A stretch of 64,000 bases of DNA from Sphingomonas echinoides. Lineage in GTDB: Bacteria; Pseudomonadota; Alphaproteobacteria; Sphingomonadales; Sphingomonadaceae. A program made the translations under genes and the position numbers. Shown in pieces: positions 25,192-34,869 of this stretch. The notes below the pieces were generated by a model that saw nothing but the letters and a program-made list of their open reading frames with translations, made no database searches and was not told the DNA's origin. The stretch spans positions 1 through 64,000 of the forward strand of contig NZ_JAPYKK010000002.1 of NCBI RefSeq assembly GCF_029623395.1, read 5' to 3'. Position 1 is the first letter of the stretch. Every line of letters begins with the position of its first letter.

Positions 25192-25464
25192 TCAGGCCGC
25201 GTGGCGCCAATGCTCGGCGGTTTCCCACGGCTCGACCTTCGCGAACGAGATCGTCGGCACCAGCGGCGCGGTCGCGCGCACGATACGCGCGCCGGGCAGC
25301 GAATGTCCTTCGCTGCGCGCGAAGGCCATGGCGGTGGACAAAGAAATGAAGCGCCCCTCGAGGCATCCGCGGTTGTCCTGGACCAGCCAGTGCCCCGCGG
25401 CATCCTGCCCCACGATCAGCACGCAGGGCGGTTGGTCTGACGTCGAAGCGACGGTCGAAAGCAT
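25192..25464 (-). CDS. Hypothetical protein, DUF2188-like
   Basis: A 90-residue protein with the pattern GHWLVQDNRGCLEGRFISLS then AMAFARSEGHSLPGA, resembling DUF2188 proteins that read W-x-V ... F-x-s-x-x-A-x-x-A-R. The C-terminus carries VPTISFAKVEPWETAEHW. No function is known. It is 32 nt upstream of the methyltransferase-like gene in the same direction and is probably the first gene of the operon leading to lysA. Confidence 0.6.
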   Translation of the reverse strand: MLSTVASTSDQPPCVLIVGQDAAGHWLVQDNRGCLEGRFISLSTAMAFARSEGHSLPGARIVRATAPLVPTISFAKVEPWETAEHWRHAA

Positions 25465-25644
25465 GATGCGACTCCTCGGCCCGATCCTGTCGCGCGGCCG
25501 GTGGACCCCGGCGGCGTGCGATCAAGCCAAGCGTCAGATAGGCGCGCGCGCCGTTAAGGTTCGAGAGCGATCGAACCGCGGCGGCATAAAACTCCCATAT
25601 AGATCGCCCTATAAATCAACGCGTCACGGCGGACACGCGCGCGG

Positions 25645-27063
<1,419 letters not shown>

Positions 27064-27366
27064 ATGATCGTGCCCGTCCTGATTGCCGCAGCGAGCCTTG
27101 CAGGCATTACATCCCCCGCTCACGCCCCCGCCGAACCGCCAGCGCGCGCCGCGCACAACCGCACCACCACCACCGATACCTACCGGGCGCGCTACGAACC
27201 GCACCGCGACGTCTATTGCATCCGGATCTTCGACGATCCCGCCCCCGCCGAGCCATACCCCGGTGCGACCGGAGAGACGTGCCAGTCGCGCGCACGCTGG
27301 GCAACCGAAGGGCTCACCATCACCGACCCGCGGCACGACACCGCCGCTTCCGCAGGAAAATCTTAA
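27064..27366 (+). CDS. Small secreted hypothetical protein
   Basis: A 100-residue protein with signal peptide MIVPVLIAAASLAGITSPAHA. The mature part has an R-Y-E-P-H-R-D-V-Y-C-I-R-I pattern and a second cysteine in GETCQSRARWATEG, spaced about 25 residues apart and likely disulfide bonded. The motif YC.......TG..C.s...W recurs in small sphingomonad secreted proteins, from memory. I used the ATG at 27064 since it starts directly at the signal sequence; the frame is open upstream to 26992. Confidence 0.6.
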   Translation: MIVPVLIAAASLAGITSPAHAPAEPPARAAHNRTTTTDTYRARYEPHRDVYCIRIFDDPAPAEPYPGATGETCQSRARWATEGLTITDPRHDTAASAGKS

Positions 27367-27402
27367 ACCTGCCTGGTTTATCCGACACCCGCCGTAGCCA
27401 GT

Positions 27403-27846
27403 GTGGAAGACAAAGCCGTGCAGCGCCCGCTCTCGATCACCTTGTTTGCGGGTATGTTCGGCTTTTCGGTGATCGTTTCCGGGATTCTCGCACTATACGC
27501 GACGCAGACTCCCGAGTTCGGTTTCCCGATCGCGCCGGACGCGGCGGACACGCTGGCGCTGCGCATCAAGGCGATCCGCATTTTGGGGATCGCCTTCGCG
27601 GTGGCGATGATGCTGCTCGTGGTCTTCGCCAAGTCGCCCGCCGCGCGCAACACGCTCAGCCTGCGCTGGGTGCTCGGGCTCGGCACCAGCGCAGCGTTCC
27701 TGCGCGGCATCGGGGCGATCGCGCCGATGGGCGACAGCGATGTCGCGGTGATCGCCTTGTCGGTCATCCAGCTGGGCACCGAGGGCCTTGCGATCCTCCT
27801 GCTCTACGGTGACGACGCCGCCCCGTGGTTCAACCGCCTGCGCTGA
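27403..27846 (+). CDS. Four-helix integral membrane protein of unknown function
   Basis: A 147-residue hypothetical protein with four hydrophobic helices near residues 11-32 (ITLFAGMFGFSVIVSGILAL), 52-75 (GIAFAVAMMLLVVF), 85-103 and 115-136 (VIALSVIQLGTEGLAILLLY). Length and helix pattern resemble DUF4345-like proteins but I cannot confirm that. Starts at GTG 27403 or GTG 27418 are both possible. It converges on the DUF885 gene. Confidence 0.6.
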   Translation: MEDKAVQRPLSITLFAGMFGFSVIVSGILALYATQTPEFGFPIAPDAADTLALRIKAIRILGIAFAVAMMLLVVFAKSPAARNTLSLRWVLGLGTSAAFLRGIGAIAPMGDSDVAVIALSVIQLGTEGLAILLLYGDDAAPWFNRLR

Positions 27847-27859
27847 CCACCGCGCGGCG

Positions 27860-29677
27860 TCAGCTTTTCGCGCGCTGGATGTACCGGCTGACGTTTTCGG
27901 CCAGCACGTCGAGCGGAACGTTGCCGCCCTCGACCACCGCCTGATCGAAATCGCGCACGTCGAACCGTCCGCCCAGCGCAGCCTTGGCGCGGTCGCGTTG
28001 CGCGACGATTTCGGTCTGGCCGAGCTTGTACCCGCACGCCTGCCCCGGCCACGCGCAATAGCGTTCGACCTCGCTGACCGCGTTGCTCCGCGGAAGCCCG
28101 GTCGCTGCAATGAATTCCGCCAGAGCCTGCTCGCGCGTCCAGCCCATCGCGTGGATCCCGGTGTCGATCACCAGCCGCACCGCGCGCCACGACAGGCCCA
28201 TCAGATACCCCAGCCGCCCCGCCGGATCGTCCCGATACATCCCCAGTTCGTCGGCGAGCATCTCCGCATATAGCGCCCAGCCCTCGGTATAAGCGTTGAA
28301 CGCCAGGATCGATCGGATCAGCGGCAGCTTCTGCGCATATTCCCCCTGCCAGACATGGCCCGGAATGCCCTCATGAAACACCAGATCGGGGATCGTCACC
28401 TTGTTGTGGATCGTCGGATCGCCGAGGTTGACCCAGATCTTGCCCGGCACCGATCCGTCGAGCGACCCCGGGCCGCCGTACGCCGCGGGCGCACCGGGTT
28501 CCTCCGCCAGCGGCATCCGGCGGATTTCGAGGTTGCCCTTGACCAGCGTGCGGAACGCCTGCGGCAGACGCGGGCGGATCGCATCGATCTTGCCCTGCAT
28601 GTACGCGACGATCTGCGCACGCCCGGCGTCGTCGTTCGAGAAGGCGATCTCGGGCCGCTTCTGCAACTCTGCCGACCGCGCCGCGACGGTGCCTTGCGTC
28701 AGACCAAAGCTCTTGAGGATCGTGTCCATCTGCGCCTGCAGGTCAATCAGCTGGGCGCGGCCGAGCGCGTGGATCTCGGCGGGGGTGCGCCGCGTGGTCG
28801 TCCCCGCGCGCAGCCCCCAGGCGTACCATTCGGGTCCTCGCGGGCGCGTGCCGAGACCGGCCGCATCGGTCGCCACCGCGCGTTGCGCGCGGATTTCGGC
28901 GAGCTGCCGCTCCAGCGCCGGGCCGATCGCGGTCCGCGCGATCGCTTGCGCGCGCGCGACCCAATCGCCCGGGATCGCCCCGCTCTTGCGCGCGAGCGGA
29001 CCAATCAGCGGGCCATCGGCCGCATCGACCGTCGCCAGCGTCCGCGTCAGCCCGGTGATCGTCTTGTCGAGCAGGAACGACGGCGGGACCAGCCCCTGCA
29101 ACCGCGCCGCCCGAATCCGCACCGTCTCCCCGTCGAGCTGCGCGGGCATCGCCGCCAGCCGCGCGAGATAGGCGGTCGCGTCGGCGGCGGTCTTCACCGG
29201 CTGGCTACCGTCGAGCAGTTGCGGCACGTCGAGCCAGCTCCCGACGTTCTGGATCACACCGTACGGCGTGTTCCGCCAGTTGCCGATCGTCGCGACACCG
29301 TACGGCAGCGCCATCCCGTCGAGCGAGGTGCGGAACGCGCTTTCGGTCACCGAAAGGCTCGTCAGCAGCGACGCATCGAGACCCTGTCGGGACACGCGGG
29401 CCAGGTCGCGGAGCGCCTCGGATAGGAAGCGCTGGCGCCGCGCGACGCCGTCCGGGGACCGATCGTCGAGCCGCCCGCGCAGGCCAGCACGCGCGCCGGT
29501 ATCGACCCCGAGACTGGTCGCTTGCGCTGGATCGATGTCGAGCAATCCCCAAGCGAGCCGGTCGAGCAACGCGGCGGCGGACGGCGCGGGCGCAGCGATC
29601 GCGGGGGTAGCGGCGATCGCGGCGGCCCCGGTCAGGGCGGCAAGCGTATCGCGGCGGGAAAGCATGGGGATGGTCAT
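27860..29677 (-). CDS. Tat-exported DUF885 metallopeptidase-like protein
   Basis: A 605-residue protein of the DUF885 family, relatives of which are zinc carboxypeptidase-like. The signal is MLSRRDTLAALTGAAAIAAT (Tat). The zinc site is FHEGIPGHVWQ near residue 435 (H-E-x3-GH), followed by EGWALYAEMLADELGM with a further metal Glu. The C-terminal YCAWPGQACGYKLG segment is typical. I chose the ATG at 29677; longer forms extend into the TonB-receptor gap. It follows the receptor gene by about 106 nt in the same direction, so it may act on imported peptides or glycopeptides. Confidence 0.87.
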   Translation of the reverse strand: MTIPMLSRRDTLAALTGAAAIAATPAIAAPAPSAAALLDRLAWGLLDIDPAQATSLGVDTGARAGLRGRLDDRSPDGVARRQRFLSEALRDLARVSRQGLDASLLTSLSVTESAFRTSLDGMALPYGVATIGNWRNTPYGVIQNVGSWLDVPQLLDGSQPVKTAADATAYLARLAAMPAQLDGETVRIRAARLQGLVPPSFLLDKTITGLTRTLATVDAADGPLIGPLARKSGAIPGDWVARAQAIARTAIGPALERQLAEIRAQRAVATDAAGLGTRPRGPEWYAWGLRAGTTTRRTPAEIHALGRAQLIDLQAQMDTILKSFGLTQGTVAARSAELQKRPEIAFSNDDAGRAQIVAYMQGKIDAIRPRLPQAFRTLVKGNLEIRRMPLAEEPGAPAAYGGPGSLDGSVPGKIWVNLGDPTIHNKVTIPDLVFHEGIPGHVWQGEYAQKLPLIRSILAFNAYTEGWALYAEMLADELGMYRDDPAGRLGYLMGLSWRAVRLVIDTGIHAMGWTREQALAEFIAATGLPRSNAVSEVERYCAWPGQACGYKLGQTEIVAQRDRAKAALGGRFDVRDFDQAVVEGGNVPLDVLAENVSRYIQRAKS

Positions 29678-29783
29678 CGTCAACAGATGCCGCCTGCGCT
29701 GTCGCAGGTCAAACCACGGCAGAGGCCTTCCGAGGCGTGGGACAGGTCGCGTCCATGTCGCGACCTGTCCCCGTTCCTGACGA

Positions 29784-32700
29784 TCAGAACTTCGCGGTGA
29801 AGCCGATCGCGATGTTGCGGCCCAGGCTGTCATACCGTGCCGGGATCGTGTTGCTGCGCGCGAGGCTGATGTTGTACGAGTTCGGCAAGATCGGCGGCGC
29901 CTTGTCGAGCAGGTTGTTCGAGATCAGCCGCAGGCTGTAGCGCTTCGCGATGTTGAAAGTGAGCGCGAGATCGAAATAGCTCACTGGCGAGATCCGCGCG
30001 AAGGTCGTCTGCGCACGCTCCGGCGTCCCGCCGATCGCGGGATCGCCCGAGTTGTTCGCACTCACCAGCGCACCGACATAGCGCCAGTTGAACGAGGCGT
30101 TGAACACCTGGTCCGGCGTTACATAGGTCGCGCGCAACCCGTGGCTCCACTTCGGCAGCAGCTGACCGCAGCCGTTGCCGTAATAGCCCGCGCAGTTGCG
30201 CGACGGCTGGACCGGGGAATCCTGGCCACCGGCAAAGGTGGTCAGCGAGCCGTTGAAGCTCAGGTCCATCCGCCCGACCGACCCGAGGCCGAGCGCATAT
30301 TGCGACTGGAAGTCCCAACCGCGCGCGATCGAGGTGTAGTAATTGGTAGTCCCCGCGCGGATGAACCCGCTCGTCGCGTTCGCATTGAGCGGCGCATACA
30401 GCGTGCCGTTGGCGGCGCGGACGATGCCTGAGCAGAAGAACGGATCGCCGTTCGAACGCTGGCAACCATCGGTGTAATAGCTGTCGTCGTTATACCCGAG
30501 CGAGTTGTTGATCTTGATCCGGTACCGATCGACCGAGAACACCAGGCCCCGGACGAACCGCGGCTTCAGGATGATGCCGTAGGTCTGCGTGTAGGCGGTT
30601 TCCGGATCGGCGGTGAACCCGCCCGAGCGGACCGTGCACTGGCTGTCCGGGCACAGCAGCAACGCGCTGCCATATTGCGCGTCCGACAAGCCCGTTGCGC
30701 GGCAAACTTCGCGCGAGGCGACCGGCACCGTCGTGGTGATGGTCTTGCCCGGGTTGTTCGGGTCGGCGATCTGCCGGGGGACGGGGGCGCAGAAATCGTT
30801 CTGCGATCCGCCCTGCCGCGAGAAGTTGATGTTGCTCGCCTGGAACGCCTCGACCACCGTCGGCGCCCGCTGCGCCTTGTTGAACGAAGCGCGCAGCACG
30901 ATGTCGCGCACCGGCGAATACAGCCCTTCCGCCTTCCACGTCGTGAACGTGTCGGGGTTGATGTTGTACTTGGACAGACGCAGCCCGCCGTTGACCTGGA
31001 TCAGCTCGGCAAACGGCTTGTGCTGGACGAGCGGCGCCTGCACTTCGACGTTGCCTTCCCAGACGTGCTGGCTGCGATCCGAATCGGTCCCGCCGTTATC
31101 CGCGCGGAACGCCGCGTTGGCGACCGAGAACTGCCGCTCCTCGCGATATTCGACACCCGCCGCGAAGGCGAGGCCGTCTTCGGCAAACGGCGAGGCGATG
31201 CCGTATTTGCCGAGATCGCCGGTTACGTTCGCCTGCAGGTCGTACAGGATGCCGACGGTCCGCTGCTTCTCGGCGTCGACGCCGCCAAAGATGTAGTTGA
31301 CCAGCGACTGGTTGGTGTTCCGCGCGCTGAACGCATCGAACGGAACGCACGCGGGGTAGGTGCCGTTGACGGTGGCGGTGCAGGTCGGCGTCCCGTTGAC
31401 GTTGACGACGTTGAGCGCGTTGTTGACCCGCCCGAAACTCGGGAGCGTCGCGGGCATATAGTCCTGCTGGTTGCGCGCATAGACGCCGCCGACGTCATAC
31501 GTCCACGCATCGCCGACCTTGCCACGAATACCGCCCGTCGCACGGATCCCGCTGTTGATGTACGTATCGAGCAGATACGGCGCGCTGTCGAAGCGATAGC
31601 GCACGTCGAGCGGTGCGGTCGTCCCGGTGCCCGCCGCCGCGCCGCAGATCGCGGTCGCCTGCGAGGCCGACAGGAACGGGTTGTTGCAATTCACCTGATA
31701 CGGGGTCGACCCGTAGTTGTTGAACGCGAACACGCGCGTCGGCACGCGGTTGGTCGACTCGTCGCGGAACCACAAGGCCGAGCCGTACAGCTCGATCTCG
31801 GGCTTGACCTTGAACGACGCGAACCCGCCCGCATTCACGCGCTCGAACGCGCGCTGATATGAATAGCCGTCATAGGGATTGGCGGCGTTGGACGTGCCCG
31901 GCTGCGCGTTATACGGCACGAAACTGCGCCCGCCGGTCGGCGTGTTGACGAAGCCGAGACCGCTGTTGGCACCGGACTGCGGCGAGATATAGCCGTTCGG
32001 GGTATAGGTCGACACCGAGCAACCGAGCGGACCGTCCTTGTCGGTCTGGGTAAGCTGGCACGCCGAGGTCGAGCGTGCGGTGTATTCGACCAGATTGGCG
32101 TGCTTGTAGTTGACGAACCCCGACACGTTGAGCCGGTCGTCGAACAGCGCCGTACCCGCGGTCAGCGTCACATCGGCACGGCCGCCGTCATTGACCAGGC
32201 TCGTGTTGACCGGGAACCCGTAGCGCGCGGCCTGCTGCGTGACGATATTGTCGCGGTTCTGATGGTTGTAGAAATTGTAATTGCCGTCGATCCGGATGCC
32301 CTTGAAATCGGGCTTGATCACGAAGTTGACGACGCCTGCGACCGCGTCCGAACCATAAACCGACGACGCACCGCCGGTGAGCACGTCGACCCGGTCGATC
32401 AACGACACCGGAATGATCCCGGTATCCTGGCCGTTCTGCGTGCCGAGACGCTTTCCATCGATCAGCACCAGCGTCCGCTCGAACCCGAGGCTGCGCAGCT
32501 TGATCCGCTGGCGCCCGTCCGAATCCTGATAGTTCTGCTGGCTGTCCGGCGCGATCTGCGGAAGGCGGTTGAGCACTTCCTCGATATTGGTCGGCGCCTG
32601 CGCCCGAATGTCCTGTGCCGTCACCGACGTGATCGGCGCGGCCGACGCAATGTTCGGGCGGGTGATCCGCGTCCCGGTCACCATGATGTCCCTGTCGTCG

Positions 32701-32879
32701 GAAGCAGCGGCGACGACCGGCTGCCCGGCGATCACGCTCGCCTTGGTCTCTGCGGAAACTGCCGGATCCACCGCAGCGTCCGGTGCGGGCGCAGGGCTCC
32801 CCTGCTGCGCATTGGCAGGCGCGCTCAGGGCGAGCGCGGCGCCCATGGCAGTCAACGAAATCGCGTAACGAAACGGCAT
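29784..32879 (-). CDS. TonB-dependent outer-membrane receptor
   Basis: A 1031-residue receptor for active uptake across the outer membrane. The signal peptide is MPFRYAISLTAMGAALALSA with cleavage near ANA-Q. The plug domain starts around residue 66 (VTGTRITRPNIASAAPITSV), with EEVLNRLPQ and the RGLG-equivalent RQRIKLRSLG and DGKRLG. A 22-strand barrel follows, ending in aromatic AIGFTAKF. RBS AGGGGGG is 8 nt upstream of the ATG. Such long Oar/CirA-like receptors in sphingomonads import oligosaccharides or peptides. It is divergent from the aspartylglucosaminidase gene, so N-glycan asparagine or glycopeptide is a natural substrate guess. Confidence 0.93.
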   Translation of the reverse strand: MPFRYAISLTAMGAALALSAPANAQQGSPAPAPDAAVDPAVSAETKASVIAGQPVVAAASDDRDIMVTGTRITRPNIASAAPITSVTAQDIRAQAPTNIEEVLNRLPQIAPDSQQNYQDSDGRQRIKLRSLGFERTLVLIDGKRLGTQNGQDTGIIPVSLIDRVDVLTGGASSVYGSDAVAGVVNFVIKPDFKGIRIDGNYNFYNHQNRDNIVTQQAARYGFPVNTSLVNDGGRADVTLTAGTALFDDRLNVSGFVNYKHANLVEYTARSTSACQLTQTDKDGPLGCSVSTYTPNGYISPQSGANSGLGFVNTPTGGRSFVPYNAQPGTSNAANPYDGYSYQRAFERVNAGGFASFKVKPEIELYGSALWFRDESTNRVPTRVFAFNNYGSTPYQVNCNNPFLSASQATAICGAAAGTGTTAPLDVRYRFDSAPYLLDTYINSGIRATGGIRGKVGDAWTYDVGGVYARNQQDYMPATLPSFGRVNNALNVVNVNGTPTCTATVNGTYPACVPFDAFSARNTNQSLVNYIFGGVDAEKQRTVGILYDLQANVTGDLGKYGIASPFAEDGLAFAAGVEYREERQFSVANAAFRADNGGTDSDRSQHVWEGNVEVQAPLVQHKPFAELIQVNGGLRLSKYNINPDTFTTWKAEGLYSPVRDIVLRASFNKAQRAPTVVEAFQASNINFSRQGGSQNDFCAPVPRQIADPNNPGKTITTTVPVASREVCRATGLSDAQYGSALLLCPDSQCTVRSGGFTADPETAYTQTYGIILKPRFVRGLVFSVDRYRIKINNSLGYNDDSYYTDGCQRSNGDPFFCSGIVRAANGTLYAPLNANATSGFIRAGTTNYYTSIARGWDFQSQYALGLGSVGRMDLSFNGSLTTFAGGQDSPVQPSRNCAGYYGNGCGQLLPKWSHGLRATYVTPDQVFNASFNWRYVGALVSANNSGDPAIGGTPERAQTTFARISPVSYFDLALTFNIAKRYSLRLISNNLLDKAPPILPNSYNISLARSNTIPARYDSLGRNIAIGFTAKF

Positions 32880-32958
32880 TGGAACATCCCCCCTTAGAAA
32901 GCAGCGCGCCCCCCAGGCGACCGCTGCATGCCTAAAGGTTCCCTTCAAACGAGACCTT

Positions 32959-32999
32959 GGTCAATACCTATGGGTAACCATTCAGAAACTTTTTTGACT
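32959..32999. promoter_or_regulatory. Divergent promoter region of receptor and aspartylglucosaminidase genes
   Basis: The 174-nt gap has an A/T-rich core. TACC-TATG-GGTA (32965-32976) is a dyad overlapping a GGTAACC palindrome (32973-32979), beside GACC-TT-GGTC (32953-32962). TTGACC on the minus strand (32964-32959) and TTGACT on the plus strand (32994-32999) could be -35 elements. No strong -10 sequence was seen for either. Confidence 0.4.
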
Positions 33000-33053
33000 T
33001 TATTAAAGACTATGGCATGAATGTCACAACTGGCGTTTCGCAAGAGGGCATGC

Positions 33054-34055
33054 ATGACCACCAGACGTTCCCTTCTCGCGCTGCTGACCGCCGCGGCGGG
33101 CGCCGCTCCGATGACGCGCGCGCTGGCCGCGCCAGCCGCAAAGGGCGGCGCGCAGATCCTGTCGACGTGGGATTTCGGCGCCGCCGCCAACGACGCCGCT
33201 TATGCGCGCCTGGCCAAGGGCGGGTCGCTGCTCGACGCGGTCGAAGCCGGCGCGATGGTCCCCGAAGCGGACCCGAACAACCACTCGGTCGGTTACAGCG
33301 GCTATCCCGATCGCGACGGACACGTCACGCTCGATGCGGTGATCATGGACGATGCGGGCAACGTCGGCGCGGTCGCCGCGCTCGAGAATACGATCCACGC
33401 GATTTCGGTCGCGCGGCGCGTGATGGAGAAGACCCCGCACACGCTGATCGTCGGCGAAGGCGCGACGCGGTTCGCGCGCGACCAGGGCTTTCCGCAACAG
33501 TCGCTGCTCACCCCCGAATCCGAAAAGGCCTGGCGCGAGTGGCTCAAGACCGCACACTACCGCCCCGAAGCCAATAGCGAGAACAAGATCACGCGGACGC
33601 CCGGCGGCGCGCTCGACCATGATACGATCGGTTTGCTCGCGCGCGATGCCAATGGGCGGCTCGCGGGCGCCTGCACGACCTCGGGCATGGCGTTCAAGAT
33701 GCGCGGTCGCGTCGGCGATTCGCCGCAGGTCGGCAGCGGGCTGTATGTCGAGGCGGGCGTCGGCGCCGCGACCTCGACCGGGCTCGGCGAGGAAGTCACC
33801 CGCATCGCCGGGACTGCGCGCGTCGTCGCATCGATGCGCGCGGGCAAGTCCGCGCAAGCCGCGTGCGAAGAAGTGGTCAAGCATATCGCGCACCTGCGCG
33901 GCGCGGCGATCCGCGGGGTACAGGTCGGGTTCCTTGCGCTGGACCCCCATGGCAACGTAGGCGCATTCTGCCTGCTACCCGGCTTTACCTACGCCGTCAC
34001 CGACATGGCGGGACGGACCGTGGTGCATAAGGGAGCGTCGCTATTCCAGGCCTAA
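33054..34055 (+). CDS. N(4)-(beta-N-acetylglucosaminyl)-L-asparaginase
   Basis: A 333-residue Ntn-hydrolase (aspartylglucosaminidase) that cleaves the GlcNAc-asparagine bond of N-glycans. The catalytic nucleophile after self-cleavage is T191 in LDHDTIGLLARD, the conserved DHDTIG; RVGDSPQVGSGLYV (about 222-235) and GLGEE are typical substrate-loop regions. Tat signal MTTRRSLLALLTAAAG. The ATG at 33054 has AGAGGG 6 nt upstream. It requires a free Asn alpha-amino and carboxyl group in known members, so peptidases must act first. cutC follows 2 nt after the stop, then the GlcNAc genes. Confidence 0.92.
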   Translation: MTTRRSLLALLTAAAGAAPMTRALAAPAAKGGAQILSTWDFGAAANDAAYARLAKGGSLLDAVEAGAMVPEADPNNHSVGYSGYPDRDGHVTLDAVIMDDAGNVGAVAALENTIHAISVARRVMEKTPHTLIVGEGATRFARDQGFPQQSLLTPESEKAWREWLKTAHYRPEANSENKITRTPGGALDHDTIGLLARDANGRLAGACTTSGMAFKMRGRVGDSPQVGSGLYVEAGVGAATSTGLGEEVTRIAGTARVVASMRAGKSAQAACEEVVKHIAHLRGAAIRGVQVGFLALDPHGNVGAFCLLPGFTYAVTDMAGRTVVHKGASLFQA

Positions 34056-34057
34056 GT

Positions 34058-34831
34058 TTGCGTGAAACCGTTCCCCGCCGCGCGGGTGCCGCGCTCGAAG
34101 TGTGCGTCGAGACGGTCGGCGGGCTCACCGCCGCGATCGACGGCGGCGCGGACCGGATCGAACTGTGTGCCGCTCTGTCGGTCGGCGGGCTGACCCCGCC
34201 GGCATCGCTGATCCGGGTCGCCGCTGCTGCCTCATTGCCGGTGCATCTGCTCGCGCGCCCCAACGCGGGTGGATTCGTCTATGACGCGGCGGAACAGGCG
34301 CTGATCGCGGACGATATCCGCACCGCCGCCGACGCCGGTCTCGCTGGGGTCGTGATCGGCGCGAGCACTATGGACCGAACGCTGGACGCGCCGCTGCTGG
34401 CCCGCTGGATCGCCCTCGCCCGCACGCTCGGTACCGACCGCGGCACGCCGCTGTCGCTGACGCTCCACCGCGCGTTCGATCTCGTACCCGATCCGCTCGC
34501 CGCGCTCGAAACCGCGATCGCGCTGGGGTTCGACCGGATCCTGACATCGGGATGCACCCCCCGCGCGATCGACGGCCTGGCAACGCTCGCCGCGCTCCAC
34601 GCCAAAGCCGACGGCCGGATCACGATCCTCGCAGGAAGCGGCGTTTCCGCCGAGACCGCCCCGGCAATCCTCGCGACCGGGATACGCGAGCTGCATGCGT
34701 CATGCCGCACCGTCCACCCGGTGGACGACGCCCTGCCCGAACGGCGCTTCGGATTCGTCGGCCCGGACACCGCCACCACCGACGCCACGCGTGTCGCGGA
34801 ACTGTCGCGGATCATTCATTTGCCGGCTTGA
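34058..34831 (+). CDS. cutC: CutC family protein
   Basis: A 257-residue TIM-barrel of the CutC family. The family is named for copper homeostasis in E. coli, but its biochemical role is unsettled. Recognisable segments are LEVCVETVGG, DGGADRIELCAALSVGGLTP (residues about 30-49), VHLLARPNAGGFVY, TLHRAFDLVPDP and LAGSGVSAETAP. The TTG start at 34058 is 2 nt after the aspartylglucosaminidase stop. Its position inside an N-glycan operon argues for a sugar-related task or side reaction instead of copper handling; that is inference. Confidence 0.88.
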   Translation: MRETVPRRAGAALEVCVETVGGLTAAIDGGADRIELCAALSVGGLTPPASLIRVAAAASLPVHLLARPNAGGFVYDAAEQALIADDIRTAADAGLAGVVIGASTMDRTLDAPLLARWIALARTLGTDRGTPLSLTLHRAFDLVPDPLAALETAIALGFDRILTSGCTPRAIDGLATLAALHAKADGRITILAGSGVSAETAPAILATGIRELHASCRTVHPVDDALPERRFGFVGPDTATTDATRVAELSRIIHLPA

Positions 34832-34856
34832 ATAGGACCAATATATTACCTAGACA
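34828..34856 (+). promoter_or_regulatory. Candidate promoter/operator before SIS-nagA-PTS genes
   Basis: TTGAAT (34828-34833) and TAGACA (34851-34856) are separated by 17 nt, a plausible sigma-70-type promoter. The -10 hexamer is embedded in ATTACCTAGACATG, which shares ACC(T)TAGACA with a sequence upstream of the gntR gene. A regulator could block the promoter here. The promoter overlaps the cutC stop. Confidence 0.45.
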
Positions 34857-34869
34857 TGTCGCATACTGG

